Shown: piece by piece, positions 26,399 through 36,209 of the stretch
Numbering within the stretch: the first letter of the stretch is position 1
How the letters are laid out: the number at the start of each line of letters is the position of its first letter
Origin: Thauera aromatica K172
GTDB taxonomy: Bacteria; Pseudomonadota; Gammaproteobacteria; Burkholderiales; Rhodocyclaceae
Assembly: GCF_003030465.1 (NCBI RefSeq)
Contig: NZ_CP028339.1
Span: 3,356,041 to 3,420,040 of the forward strand
DNA: 64,000 nt
Reading direction: 5' to 3'
Notes under the pieces: generated by a model
What the model saw: the letters and a program-made list of their open reading frames with translations, nothing else
The model's database searches: none
What the model was told of the DNA's origin: nothing
Position numbers and translations under genes: made by a program

Positions 26399-28054
26399 AT
26401 GCATCAACCGTCGCCGGCAGAGCCCAGCGCCCACGGGGCTGCTGACGACTCCAGTACACCGCCTTCCAGGCTGTGCATGCAGCGACTGCTATTCTGCATC
26501 GAGCCGTTCGAGACACTGGCCGCGGCCAGTTGGGGTTGGCGACTCACCGGACTCTCGATCTCTTTCCTGTTGCTGGTTGGCGTCTCGTTCGCGCTGCTTT
26601 CATTGGCCGACAGGATCAATGCGTCGGGCATGGTCATCACACGCTTCATGGCACGTAGCCAGGCGCCGTTAACCGCACACTTTTACCCCCCGGCAGCACG
26701 GAATCAAATCACCGTGCTGATGTACGATCCGGCCTTCCTCGATAGCAGCCGCAGCAACTGGCCCATTCCTTACGGCGATCACGCCGACTGGCTGCTTCGC
26801 ATCAGCAGCAACCCCAATGCCCGCCCGCGCGCCATCATGGTCGACGTCACCTTTGGCCAGGAACGCGACGACCCGACCCTGCCTCAGTTGCAGGAAGCGC
26901 TATGCACCATCCAGAACGACTACGGCGTGCCGGTCTTCCTCGCCGCACTGGCCTCGGTCAACGATGGCGCGCTGTATGTGCGCAAGGGCCTGTCGCCAAC
27001 ACATCCGACGGATGGACGCACCTGCTTCACGCTGGTCGATGTGGGCTACGAAGCCGACCCGCTCGATCGCCTGGTCTGGAATTACCCGATGACCCGGCAT
27101 CTCGGCCCCAACGGTTGGCTGGACGGTGCAGCCGCCAACGACACCACACCCACGCTGCGCAGCGCCGCAATGCGCATCGCGCAAGATGCGGCCGGGCTCA
27201 ACCTGGGCGTCACAACGCCGCCAATGGCCCTGGTCTGGGGTCTGCGCACACCCGACCTGAGCATGCGTCCAGCGTTGCTCAATTACTGCCGCGAAGGCAT
27301 CACGCAGTGGTCGCGACTGGTACCCGGCGTCGTCAGAGACGTGTTCTCGAACGAGCCGAGCGGGTCGATCTGCCCGTATCACACCACCCTGTCGATGAGC
27401 CAGGTCGCCAGCCTGGAAGAGGACGTCCTCAGGCCCTTGCTGGCCAACCGCTTCGTCATGGTGGGCGCCTTCGTGCCGGGCTACAACGACCTCATCAACG
27501 CCCCCATCCACGGCCTCATCCCGGGCATCTACATGCACGCGATGGCGCTGGACAACTTGCTGACCTACGGCGATCACTACAAGCTTTCCACCGACTGGGC
27601 GGATCTGTGGACGACCCCGGAGCTGATCAAGGCCGCGTTGGCGGCGGTTGCAGCCATCTACGTCGTACACCTGGCCTGGTCTCTCGCTCGTCGCCGCCTG
27701 CTCGCGTGGCAGACCTTCATGGACTGGCGCACCAGCATTCCCGGGCTGGCGTGGTACGAGCGCAAACACTCCTTGTCACGTCGTACCCTCAAACTGTTGC
27801 TGGACATGCTGGCCTGGCTGCTGAAGCGCATGGCGCAGACTGCCGCCGCACTGTTGCTGGTGGCCTACCTGCAAAGCGAATTCCGCATCGGCATGCTGCC
27901 GGTGGTGGAGCTTGTGACCATGACGCTGGTTGCCGAGGGCCTCGATGCCATGGCGCGCATCCGGCGTTTCATCAGCGGTGAGGATGACAAGCCCGCGTCC
28001 ACGCCAGCGTCACCCGACATCACGCAAGAACAAGCAAAGAAGGAGTCCGCATGA
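26399..28054 (+). CDS. CHASE2-domain membrane protein without an output domain
   Basis: 551 aa. A membrane helix (about residues 50-70, TGLSISFLLLVGVSFALLSL) leads to a large extracytoplasmic region of about 330 residues (ITVLMYDPAFL, RAIMVDVTFGQERDD, VMVGAFVPGYNDLINAPIHGLIPGIYMHAMALDNLL) that matches the CHASE2 sensor domain. Three further hydrophobic helices follow at about 415-435, 470-495 and 500-520. CHASE2 usually sits on kinases, cyclases or GGDEF proteins, but no effector is fused here; the C-terminus is a short Pro/Asp tail. The start at 26399 has a poor ribosome-binding site, and ATG 26477 is an alternative. It overlaps the next gene by 4 bp (ATGA). Confidence 0.85.
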   Translation: MHQPSPAEPSAHGAADDSSTPPSRLCMQRLLFCIEPFETLAAASWGWRLTGLSISFLLLVGVSFALLSLADRINASGMVITRFMARSQAPLTAHFYPPAARNQITVLMYDPAFLDSSRSNWPIPYGDHADWLLRISSNPNARPRAIMVDVTFGQERDDPTLPQLQEALCTIQNDYGVPVFLAALASVNDGALYVRKGLSPTHPTDGRTCFTLVDVGYEADPLDRLVWNYPMTRHLGPNGWLDGAAANDTTPTLRSAAMRIAQDAAGLNLGVTTPPMALVWGLRTPDLSMRPALLNYCREGITQWSRLVPGVVRDVFSNEPSGSICPYHTTLSMSQVASLEEDVLRPLLANRFVMVGAFVPGYNDLINAPIHGLIPGIYMHAMALDNLLTYGDHYKLSTDWADLWTTPELIKAALAAVAAIYVVHLAWSLARRRLLAWQTFMDWRTSIPGLAWYERKHSLSRRTLKLLLDMLAWLLKRMAQTAAALLLVAYLQSEFRIGMLPVVELVTMTLVAEGLDAMARIRRFISGEDDKPASTPASPDITQEQAKKESA

Positions 28055-28404
28055 AGTTCGCAAACGTTCTGCTTGCCGGCCTGCTCGCCCTGGCCAGCCC
28101 TGCGCTGCTGGCACAAGAGGCGATCGTGGGCGCCAGTCCAAGCTCACGCACCGCACTGGACCTTTATGCGCAACCCGGTGGCACACCCAGCGGCACTGTG
28201 GCGCTGTCCGAGCTTGCGCTGCCCCTCACTGTGATCGCGTCACAGTCGGGTTACCACAAGATCGATGTTGCCGGACAGGAAGCCTGGATCAAGGGCGCCC
28301 AGGTGCGCATCAAGCGCAACTCGCAAGCCAGCTGCGCCGGGAAGATCAGCCAATTCACGACCACCGGGTCGATTGCCGGAGCGGGTGGCGATGCGTGCAA
28401 GTAA
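28051..28404 (+). CDS. Small exported SH3-like protein
   Basis: 117 aa. A signal peptide (MKFANVLLAGLLALASPALLAQ) is followed by a bacterial SH3-like segment (LDLYAQPGGTPSGTVALSELALPLTVIASQSGYHKIDVAGQEAWIKGAQVRI cut into strands by eye). Its closing part has two Cys (SCAGK and DACK), which could form a disulfide. It is probably periplasmic and may bind peptidoglycan or a partner protein. AAGGAG precedes its ATG, which overlaps the CHASE2 stop; its own end overlaps the next gene by 14 bp. Confidence 0.8.
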   Translation: MKFANVLLAGLLALASPALLAQEAIVGASPSSRTALDLYAQPGGTPSGTVALSELALPLTVIASQSGYHKIDVAGQEAWIKGAQVRIKRNSQASCAGKISQFTTTGSIAGAGGDACK

Positions 28405-30034
28405 ACCCGCCTGCAAGCCGCTGCGGCTCCTCCTTGCCGCCAGCCTGTGCGTGGGCGCGCTGACGGCCTGTCAGTCCGTGCCACAGACCCTGGCCGGGAT
28501 CCCGTTGGTGGGCGAAATCGTCGCGCCGCCGCTGGCGCCCACCGCCGATCTCCCGCCGCCCGCCGAACGGATCTGGCCAGATTCTGCACAGGACGTGCTG
28601 AACCAACGCGCGCGCGGCTACGGCCTAGCACACATGCCCGAATTGCAGCAGTACCTCGACGACCTGCTGTCGCGCATCAAGACCCGTGCTGGCGTGCCCG
28701 CATGGCCGGGCAAGGTGTACATCCTGGCAACCCCTGCACTCGAGGCCTATGCAACGGCTGCAGGCAACATCTATCTGTCGCCGAGTTGGGTTTCCGAAGC
28801 TCAGAGCGAGGACGAACTCGTCGCCCTGCTCAGCCACGAATTCGGCCACGCTTACCTGCACTACCATCAGCTCGAGGGTGCGGTGCAGGATTCGGACCAG
28901 GTCGCCCAATACGCCGCGCTAGGCGTGGCGCTTGCAAAGAAAACCGGCCAGGCAACGGGCTGGAACCAGGTCGACAGCCTTATGACCGCCTACACGATGG
29001 GTCGGGCGCTGACGACCGCAGCCTGGGGTCGCGGCCAGGAGTCCGCCGCGGACGCCTTTGGCCTCAACCTGAGCCTGAAACTGGGCTATTCCTACGAACA
29101 CGGCATGAAGGTATTCCTCGAGCGCCTGGCCTCATGGGAAGAGAGCAATGCCGAGCGACAGGCAGCGATCAAGGTGCAGCTGCTTGAGCAGGTCAGGCAG
29201 GACGCGAGCCAGCAGGCGCTGAAAAAGCAGGGCAGCGCCCCGGACAATCAGCTTGGCACCGCGATGGCTCAGCCCCTGGCGGACCTGAACGCGGGCATCG
29301 CCGGCGCACTGTTCCAGGGTGCAGACGCGGCAAAGAGCATCATTGACGCCACCACGAGCACGCACCCGCAAATCCTTGCGCGCCTCGATGCTGTCGCCAA
29401 GGCCGCAGAATCCCTGCCGGACGACATCGCAAACCGCGACGCCACCACCGACGCCCTGCTGCGCGCGCAGCGTGACAAACGCACCGCCACGCTGTTCAAG
29501 CACTACCAGCTGGCCGCCCAAGCGATGTCCGACCCCGCCGCGCCCGACGCCCTCAAGCTGGCCCGGCAGGCAGCCAGCGGCCCGAGCGCCCGTCACGCAC
29601 TGCCCTTGCTCGCCCTGTATCGTTCCCAGCAGGCCGAACCGGCCACCGGCAAACGACGCAAGGACGACGCTGCCGCCAACCTGCTCGATGCGAACCTCAA
29701 ATCCGATATGGATCGCGCCTGGGTGGTGTACGTGGAACGCAGCACCCAGCTCGAAGCGAGTGGCCAACGCAAAGTAGCGACCCGCGTCATGGACGAAGGC
29801 CTGTCCTACTTCGACCAGGCGGGCGACGTCTGGCCGCAGGCGATCGAGTTCTACGGCCAGACGGCCGGCTGGGACCAGGCCAAGAAAATGGCCCAGACGT
29901 GTAACGAACGCTTCAGGTCCATGGCCGCAGCCTGTACCAACGCTGCGGCAACGCCCCAGGAACGCGCAGAAAACACGCGCAAGTCGGAAGAAAAAGGTGA
30001 ACAGCTCGTCAACAAGCTTCTGAAGAAGAACTGA
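28391..30034 (+). CDS. M48-family metalloprotease, outer-membrane or periplasmic lipoprotein
   Basis: 547 aa. The lipoprotein signal ends in GALTAC (Cys27). The zinc motif is HEFGH (His149-His153) in LLSHEFGHAYLHYHQ, with the third ligand in GRGQESAADAFG. This resembles LoiP/BepA-type M48 proteases that check the outer membrane. Unlike BepA the C-terminal half has no clear TPR repeats; it contains Ala-rich helical sequence and a Lys-rich tail. The ATG at 28391 is taken as the start. It is the only enzyme with a clear catalytic motif in this operon. Confidence 0.9.
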   Translation: MRASKPACKPLRLLLAASLCVGALTACQSVPQTLAGIPLVGEIVAPPLAPTADLPPPAERIWPDSAQDVLNQRARGYGLAHMPELQQYLDDLLSRIKTRAGVPAWPGKVYILATPALEAYATAAGNIYLSPSWVSEAQSEDELVALLSHEFGHAYLHYHQLEGAVQDSDQVAQYAALGVALAKKTGQATGWNQVDSLMTAYTMGRALTTAAWGRGQESAADAFGLNLSLKLGYSYEHGMKVFLERLASWEESNAERQAAIKVQLLEQVRQDASQQALKKQGSAPDNQLGTAMAQPLADLNAGIAGALFQGADAAKSIIDATTSTHPQILARLDAVAKAAESLPDDIANRDATTDALLRAQRDKRTATLFKHYQLAAQAMSDPAAPDALKLARQAASGPSARHALPLLALYRSQQAEPATGKRRKDDAAANLLDANLKSDMDRAWVVYVERSTQLEASGQRKVATRVMDEGLSYFDQAGDVWPQAIEFYGQTAGWDQAKKMAQTCNERFRSMAAACTNAAATPQERAENTRKSEEKGEQLVNKLLKKN

Positions 30035-30081
30035 CCCCGAATCCACTTGCAACACCCCTCCTTTCATTCGAGAGACACCCG

Positions 30082-30969
30082 ATGAAAACGAACATGAAGC
30101 TGACTGTCCTGGCCGTCGCAACCTGCGTCGGCCTGAGCACCGGCTGCGCCAACATGTCGCAGAACGCCTACCTGAACAACGAGAACATCGGCACCGTCGT
30201 CGGCGCTGCAGCGGGCGTGCTGATCGGCAGCCAGGTCGGCAAGGGCAGTGGCCGCACCGCCGCCATGCTGGTCGGCGCACTGGCTGGCGGCATGCTGGGC
30301 AAGAGCATCGGCGCCAGCCTGGACGAGCGTGATCGTCAGGCGCTGGCGGCGCAAAGCCAGCAGGTGCTCGACGCCACCCAAGACGGCCAGGTGACGACCT
30401 GGCGTTCCGAGCATAGCGGCGCGACGGCACAGATCACGCCGGTGTCGACCGAAACCTTCACCCGCCCGGTTGCCGTGAAGCGCACGGCCAAGGTGCAGTC
30501 GGTCAGCAACCTGCAGATGCTCAACAAGCCTTACCGCGCCATCAAGAGCGCCAACGTGCGCAGCGCGCCCGACGCCAACGCCGAGAAAGTCGGCGGTCTC
30601 GCCGCCGGCAGCACCTTCACCGCGATCGGCCGCACCGACAACAACTGGATTGCCGTCGGCCGTCGCGGCGTGACGGTCGGTTATGTTCATGCCCCGCTGG
30701 TCGCACCCGCGCCCGTGGTCCAGCAGGCCGCCAAGGCCACGACCGGCGCGCCCAAAGCCGCCGACACCGCGACCGACCTCGATGCACTCGATGTCGCCAG
30801 TGCGCAGGACCAGGGCTTCGACCTCGACAGCGCCCCGGTGGTGGAAGACAAGGTTGCGGCGACGACAACCTGCCGCACCCTGCAATACACCGTGAATGCG
30901 GGCGGCAAGAGCGACAAGCAGGACGTCAAAGCCTGCCAAGCCGCCGACGGCGCATGGGAGCTGAGCTAA
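30082..30969 (+). CDS. Glycine-zipper and SH3-domain lipoprotein
   Basis: 295 aa. A lipobox (LSTGCAN, Cys22) is followed by a glycine-zipper helix pair (GTVVGAAAGVLIGSQVGKGS and AMLVGALAGGMLGKSIG) as in SlyB/YMGG-type proteins. A bacterial SH3 domain follows (YRAIKSANVRSAPDANAEKVGGL, IAVGRRGVTVGYVH), and then a Cys-containing end. This is an outer-membrane-linked envelope protein. It starts 47 bp after the protease gene and 4 bp before the next gene. Confidence 0.85.
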   Translation: MKTNMKLTVLAVATCVGLSTGCANMSQNAYLNNENIGTVVGAAAGVLIGSQVGKGSGRTAAMLVGALAGGMLGKSIGASLDERDRQALAAQSQQVLDATQDGQVTTWRSEHSGATAQITPVSTETFTRPVAVKRTAKVQSVSNLQMLNKPYRAIKSANVRSAPDANAEKVGGLAAGSTFTAIGRTDNNWIAVGRRGVTVGYVHAPLVAPAPVVQQAAKATTGAPKAADTATDLDALDVASAQDQGFDLDSAPVVEDKVAATTTCRTLQYTVNAGGKSDKQDVKACQAADGAWELS

Positions 30970-30973
30970 GACG

Positions 30974-32854
30974 ATGAAAATCAAGACCCTTCCCCTCCTC
31001 AGCCTGCTCGCACTGAGCGTCTCGGCCATGGCGGCAGACTCCGCGCACCGACTGGCGTTTTCGAAAGCCGAGAACCTTGAAGTGTTCGTGGATCACGCAG
31101 CCGGCCAGCCGTGGTGCGGCCCGGCGCTGAAACTGCGCTTCGCGTTCGGCGGTGCACCCAACCAGGATGCCGTCGAGCGCCTGATGCCGCGCCTGGGCGG
31201 CCTGCTGGGCAAGGAGTGCCCGGATGCGAGCACGGCCACCTGGCGCAGCACCGACGCCAGCGGCGCGCAACTGGCCAGCGGCACCTCGGCCAAGAGCAAC
31301 GGCTGGGTCGTGGAGGCTCGGGCTGCACCGGCCGCACCGGCCGCAGTCGCGGCGGCACCTGTGCCTGTGGCAGCGCCCGCGCCTTCGGCCAGCGCCGCTG
31401 CCACAAGCGCCCACGCTCCGACGGCTAATGCGCCTGCAACCCCCAGCACCCCGGCGCCGACACCTGTCGCCACAGCACCCGTTCCGGCCGTCGCCACCCT
31501 AGCGGTCGCCGCGGCACCAGCGCCCACGCCCGTTGCCGCGCCTGCCGAGCCAGCACCGCCTGCCGCGGTGCCCCCTGCGGCGGCACCGCGGCCTGACTTC
31601 ACCGTGGCCGGCTGGAAGCCGCCGCGTGAAGACGACGCCCTGGCGGCCGCCAGCTTCCTGACCATCCTGCAGGACCAGACGGGCTGCCGCTACCGCCTCG
31701 CCTACAAGCCGGATGTCGCGCCGGAGTTCCTGCGTGTCGAGGCACAAGGCCCGACTTGCGGCCGCGACGGCTTCGCCACCGGCATGGGTTCGCTGTCCAT
31801 CATGCGCAGCGACGGCGTTCAGCTGAAGCGCATCAAGGCCAACTTCCATCGTGGCTTGCCGATTGTGGACGGCAACTCGGCCTGGCCGGTGGTGGGCTTC
31901 GACGACGAGCGCAACATGCTGGTGTCGCTGGGCAGCGACGCTGCCCAGGGCGTTCACCACCTGGCCCAGTTGCCACTGGTCAGCCATGACGGCACCTGGC
32001 ACGCTCCCAGCCTGTTCACTATCGCCATCACGGAAAAGATCGACCTCTTCCGCGACATCGACAGCATCCGCGCGGTGGTGATGGCGCCGGTCGCGGCGGT
32101 CGAACAGCAGGGCATCCGCACCAACTCGCTCCGCGTCTATGCAATGCGCAACTTCGAGCAAGGCCTGCTGAAGGCGCAGCGCAACGACTGGCTGTACGAG
32201 GTCGTGATGCAGCGCAACTGGCGCAGCAAGGAAATGGGCTTCGACCCCAACCGCGCCACCAACCACCTGTTCAACTTCGAACGCCGCCAGGCCGAGATCG
32301 CCCAGCGCGAAGCCGCCGAACGCGAGCGCGCCGAAATGCGCCAGCGCCAGCAGATCGCGATGCAGGCCGAAAACGAGCTGCAGCTGTATCGCTCGTTGGA
32401 AGAACAGGTCCGCAACCCGCAGCAGCTGATGGCCAGCCTGGTCCATGGCATCAACCCGGACTCGGACTACAGCGCGCTGATGAGCGGGCGCCAGAAAGAA
32501 GTGCGGCTCATCGTCCGCGTCAGCAGCACCAACGACGAGGGCGGGCGCCTGGACTACCCCTACGACGCGCAGATGAGCACCTTGAACGGGGAGAAGCTGT
32601 CGAAGGGCTGGTACCTGATGTCGGGCACCGCCAAGCTCGACCCGCAGATGCTGGATGAACAGAAGCTGCCGCTGACGCGTTTCTCGCCGCAATCGCTGGT
32701 GGCGTGCGAAAAGGACGGCTGCGCCGACCTGCGCGATCCGGTCAAGCTGACGCGCCACCGTCTTGGACGCCAGGACTGGACTCCCGAGGATGCGATGGAA
32801 AAAGTCCGCAGTGTGTGGCCTGAGCGCTACGCCCAAGCCGGCAAACAGGAATGA
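30974..32854 (+). CDS. Exported protein of unknown function with Ala/Pro linker
   Basis: 626 aa. A signal peptide (MKIKTLPLLSLLALSVSAMA) is followed by a small Cys-containing domain, then an Ala/Pro-rich linker of about 90 residues (about 115-205), then a large domain of about 400 residues. That domain has Cys in QTGCRYRLAY and GPTCGRD and a charged coiled-coil stretch (EIAQREAAERERAEMRQRQQ). No family recognised. The linker suggests two domains separated across the periplasm. It overlaps the next gene by 4 bp, so it belongs to the six-gene operon. Confidence 0.75.
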   Translation: MKIKTLPLLSLLALSVSAMAADSAHRLAFSKAENLEVFVDHAAGQPWCGPALKLRFAFGGAPNQDAVERLMPRLGGLLGKECPDASTATWRSTDASGAQLASGTSAKSNGWVVEARAAPAAPAAVAAAPVPVAAPAPSASAAATSAHAPTANAPATPSTPAPTPVATAPVPAVATLAVAAAPAPTPVAAPAEPAPPAAVPPAAAPRPDFTVAGWKPPREDDALAAASFLTILQDQTGCRYRLAYKPDVAPEFLRVEAQGPTCGRDGFATGMGSLSIMRSDGVQLKRIKANFHRGLPIVDGNSAWPVVGFDDERNMLVSLGSDAAQGVHHLAQLPLVSHDGTWHAPSLFTIAITEKIDLFRDIDSIRAVVMAPVAAVEQQGIRTNSLRVYAMRNFEQGLLKAQRNDWLYEVVMQRNWRSKEMGFDPNRATNHLFNFERRQAEIAQREAAERERAEMRQRQQIAMQAENELQLYRSLEEQVRNPQQLMASLVHGINPDSDYSALMSGRQKEVRLIVRVSSTNDEGGRLDYPYDAQMSTLNGEKLSKGWYLMSGTAKLDPQMLDEQKLPLTRFSPQSLVACEKDGCADLRDPVKLTRHRLGRQDWTPEDAMEKVRSVWPERYAQAGKQE

Positions 32855-33846
32855 ACACCATGCAGAAAAACATCAAGATCATCGCGCCGGCTGCGGTCGC
32901 AGTCGTCGTCGCCGGCTACTTCGGGCTCGGGGCCTATGCCAGCAGCCAGGCCGAAAAGGACATCGAGGACTGGCTCTACGACAACAACCTGAGCGGCAAG
33001 GTGCGCTGGGACTCGGTCAGCTCGACACCCTTCGGCGGCACGGTCACCCTGAAAGGGGTCAGGATCGAAGAGAAGAACCCGCTTGTCGGCAACATCGAAG
33101 TCGACATTGCGCGGGTGGAGATTTCCGATTTCGAGAATGAGCGTGACCGCAAGCGCATCAAGCTCGACCTGGCCGACGTTGCCCTGTCCGACACCCTCAA
33201 GGGGCCGGGCAACCTGCCCCTGAAGGGCCTGCTGCATGCCAGCGGCCGCACTGAAATCGGCGCATTCGATACGCGCGTCGATGCCGACTACGACGTCAAG
33301 GCCGGCGATCTCAGCCTGCAGTACAGCATCACGGTGCCGGAGCTGCTGTCGGCCGACACCCGCATCGAGCTGAAGAACCTGCCTGACATGGAATCCATCG
33401 CTTCCACGGTAGCAGCGGGCATGGGCGGATTTGGCGGCGGCCCTCTGGCGATGCTTGGGGAACTGGAAAGCGTGGAGATTGGCAAGAGTTCCTTCACCGT
33501 ACGCGACCTGGGCTACTTCAAGCGTCGCAGCCTGATCGAGCAGCGCCACAAATATGCGCTCGACCCGATGAAGGGTGATGCCGACAAGCAGCGCAAGGCC
33601 GCATTCGAGGCCGACGTGGAACGTCAGCAGCGCGGCTGCGAACAGGAGCTCGGCAAACTGCTGCCCTCGGCAAAAGACGCGTGCGAGGCATGGATCGACC
33701 TCGCCAACGGCAAGGGCGAAGGCGCAAAGGTGGCCATCGCTCCCGAACGCCAGGTGCGCGTCAGCGACATCAGCCGTCTGTTCATGGCGCCCGAACAGGC
33801 CGGCCCCATGATCAAGCGCCTGCAGCTCGAGGTGGACAGCCTTTGA
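32851..33846 (+). CDS. Membrane-anchored periplasmic protein, DUF945/AsmA-like in style
   Basis: 331 aa. One N-terminal helix (IIAPAAVAVVVAGYFGLGAYA) anchors a periplasmic domain of beta strands (VRWDSVSSTPFGGTVTLKGVRI, KIDLADVALSD-like repeats), reminiscent of DUF945 or AsmA-like proteins; this is only a resemblance. The second half has a charged stretch (DADKQRKAAFEADVERQQRG) with two Cys. It overlaps the previous gene by ATGA and is the last gene of the operon. Confidence 0.7.
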   Translation: MNTMQKNIKIIAPAAVAVVVAGYFGLGAYASSQAEKDIEDWLYDNNLSGKVRWDSVSSTPFGGTVTLKGVRIEEKNPLVGNIEVDIARVEISDFENERDRKRIKLDLADVALSDTLKGPGNLPLKGLLHASGRTEIGAFDTRVDADYDVKAGDLSLQYSITVPELLSADTRIELKNLPDMESIASTVAAGMGGFGGGPLAMLGELESVEIGKSSFTVRDLGYFKRRSLIEQRHKYALDPMKGDADKQRKAAFEADVERQQRGCEQELGKLLPSAKDACEAWIDLANGKGEGAKVAIAPERQVRVSDISRLFMAPEQAGPMIKRLQLEVDSL

Positions 33847-34102
33847 GCAACCCAACCCCGCGCCGTGCGCATGCCAGGTGTCCCTGAAGAAACGACGATG
33901 CGTTACAAAGTGAATGGCAGTGCCGAGATGACCGACACGTCATTGGTGCGAGCGCGCGGCGTTAGGCGACGCCGTGTTGCGAGCCCGTCTCTGAGAACAG
34001 AGGCCGTCACTCCGCGCTTGAAGAGCGAGAGCGTTTTCGCTACTCGGCCCGGGTGACGCCGAATGTATTCTTCTCCCTCTCCCCTCCGGCAGCTTGCCCA
34101 AC
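33847..34102 (+). other. 256-bp gap after the envelope operon
   Basis: A small open frame (33865-34056) exists, but it has no ribosome-binding site and low-complexity Arg-rich sequence. No clear terminator. An inverted-looking phrase around 33955-34035 may be a relic. Nothing firm can be assigned. Confidence 0.4.
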
Positions 34103-34540
34103 GTGAAAAAACGCTCCCCCTCCCCCGCCGCAACGGACTGCCCCTGCGCCAGCGGCCGCCCGCTGGCCGACTGCTGCGGCCGCTACCACGCCGGCGAGGC
34201 GGCGCCCGGCGCCGCGGCGCTGATGCGCTCGCGCTATACGGCCTACGTGCTCGGCAACGAAGCGTACCTGCTCGCTACCTGGCACGCGACGACGCGGCCG
34301 GCCAGCCTGGAACTCGACGCCGGGGACACGCCGCAGTGGCTGGGCCTCGAAGTGCGGAGTCACGAGACGAGCGGCGCGGACGCGGCGACGGTGGAGTTCG
34401 TGGCGCGCTACAAGGTCGGCGGACGCGCCCACCGGCTGCACGAAACGAGCCGCTTCGTGCTCGACGGCGGGCGCTGGTATTACGTGGACGGCGTGCTCCA
34501 CGAAGCGCCGCCGGCCGGCGCGCAGACGCGGAGGCGGTGA
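34103..34540 (+). CDS. ychJ: YchJ family (UPF0225) SEC-C motif protein
   Basis: 145 aa from GTG 34103; an in-frame TTG 9 bases upstream is possible. The N-terminal zinc motif is CPCASGRPLADCCGRYH, followed by MRSRYTAYVLGNEAYLLATWH and LGLEVRSHE in an NTF2-like fold. YchJ proteins are conserved but not well understood. The next gene converges from the right after 28 bp. Confidence 0.92.
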   Translation: MKKRSPSPAATDCPCASGRPLADCCGRYHAGEAAPGAAALMRSRYTAYVLGNEAYLLATWHATTRPASLELDAGDTPQWLGLEVRSHETSGADAATVEFVARYKVGGRAHRLHETSRFVLDGGRWYYVDGVLHEAPPAGAQTRRR

Positions 34541-34568
34541 AGCCGATCACGGAGTGGAGCGACACAAG

Positions 34569-35222
34569 TCAGGCCGGCGGGGCCCCCGCCGCGCGGTGGT
34601 CGAACGCGCCCGTCAGGAGGAAATGCTGCGCCTGCTCGAGGCAGATCCGCGACACCAGCATCTGGCTGTGGGTGACCGGGAGCACGATGTGGTCGCGCGC
34701 GCCCGGCCAGCGCGTCTCGCTGACCGCGACCATGCCGTCGTTCGGGGTCGGCAGGCCGGGCAGCAGGCGGCCGCTGCCGAGCGGCCGGTTGCCGGCGATC
34801 GTGCCGATGTCGACCGCGGCGTCCACCTGCGGCAGGGGGCGCGCCAGCCACTGCGCCAGTCCGCGCCCGACCAGCCCGCGCAGAACCGGCAGCCGCAGCA
34901 GCACCGCCGCGCTGTGCGAGCCCTGGCAGGGTGCGCCGAGCAGCACCGCGCGCGCCACCTGCGGCGGACGCCGGCGGGCGAGCATGTCGAGCACGACCAG
35001 GCCGCCCAGGCTGTGGCCGAGCAGATGCACCGGCGTTTCCCCCAGCGCGGCGACGAACTCGGCCAGCGCGTCGGCCGCCCCGTCCAGCGTCCCGCGCACC
35101 GAGCGATAGGAAAACGCATGGCTGCGCCAGCCCCGCCGCTGCAGACGCCGGCGCTGCAAGGTGAACACCCAGCCGTGCATCCACAGCCCGTGCACCAACA
35201 CGATGTCGCCCGGCGCCGTCAT
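34569..35222 (-). CDS. Alpha/beta hydrolase
   Basis: 217 aa. IVLVHGLWMHGWVF (oxyanion hole), the nucleophile elbow GHSLGGLVVLD, and the late LPVTHSQMLVS (His) form the expected triad. It looks like a small lipase/esterase-like hydrolase; the substrate is unknown. The ATG at 35222 is chosen because it opens the conserved first strand; the frame is open further upstream. It follows the LOG gene on the same strand with a 29-bp gap. Confidence 0.88.
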   Translation of the reverse strand: MTAPGDIVLVHGLWMHGWVFTLQRRRLQRRGWRSHAFSYRSVRGTLDGAADALAEFVAALGETPVHLLGHSLGGLVVLDMLARRRPPQVARAVLLGAPCQGSHSAAVLLRLPVLRGLVGRGLAQWLARPLPQVDAAVDIGTIAGNRPLGSGRLLPGLPTPNDGMVAVSETRWPGARDHIVLPVTHSQMLVSRICLEQAQHFLLTGAFDHRAAGAPPA

Positions 35223-35251
35223 CGCCCCTTTCCCGGCGCGGCCCGCCGCGC

Positions 35252-36151
<900 letters not shown>

Positions 36152-36209
36152 CGACAAAGGCTCTCGGTTGATTGCGGGGCGTGCATCATCGCATCCTCGC
36201 CCCGTTTTG

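Noticed and set aside
33865-34056. A 63-codon frame after the envelope operon
   Set aside because: No ribosome-binding site, Arg-rich low complexity, no family.
36175-36208. Hairpin CGGGGCG ... CGCCCCG followed by TTTT between modC and the LOG gene
   Set aside because: The T tract points rightward where no gene is being read, and the loop is 16 bases, so it is not called a terminator.
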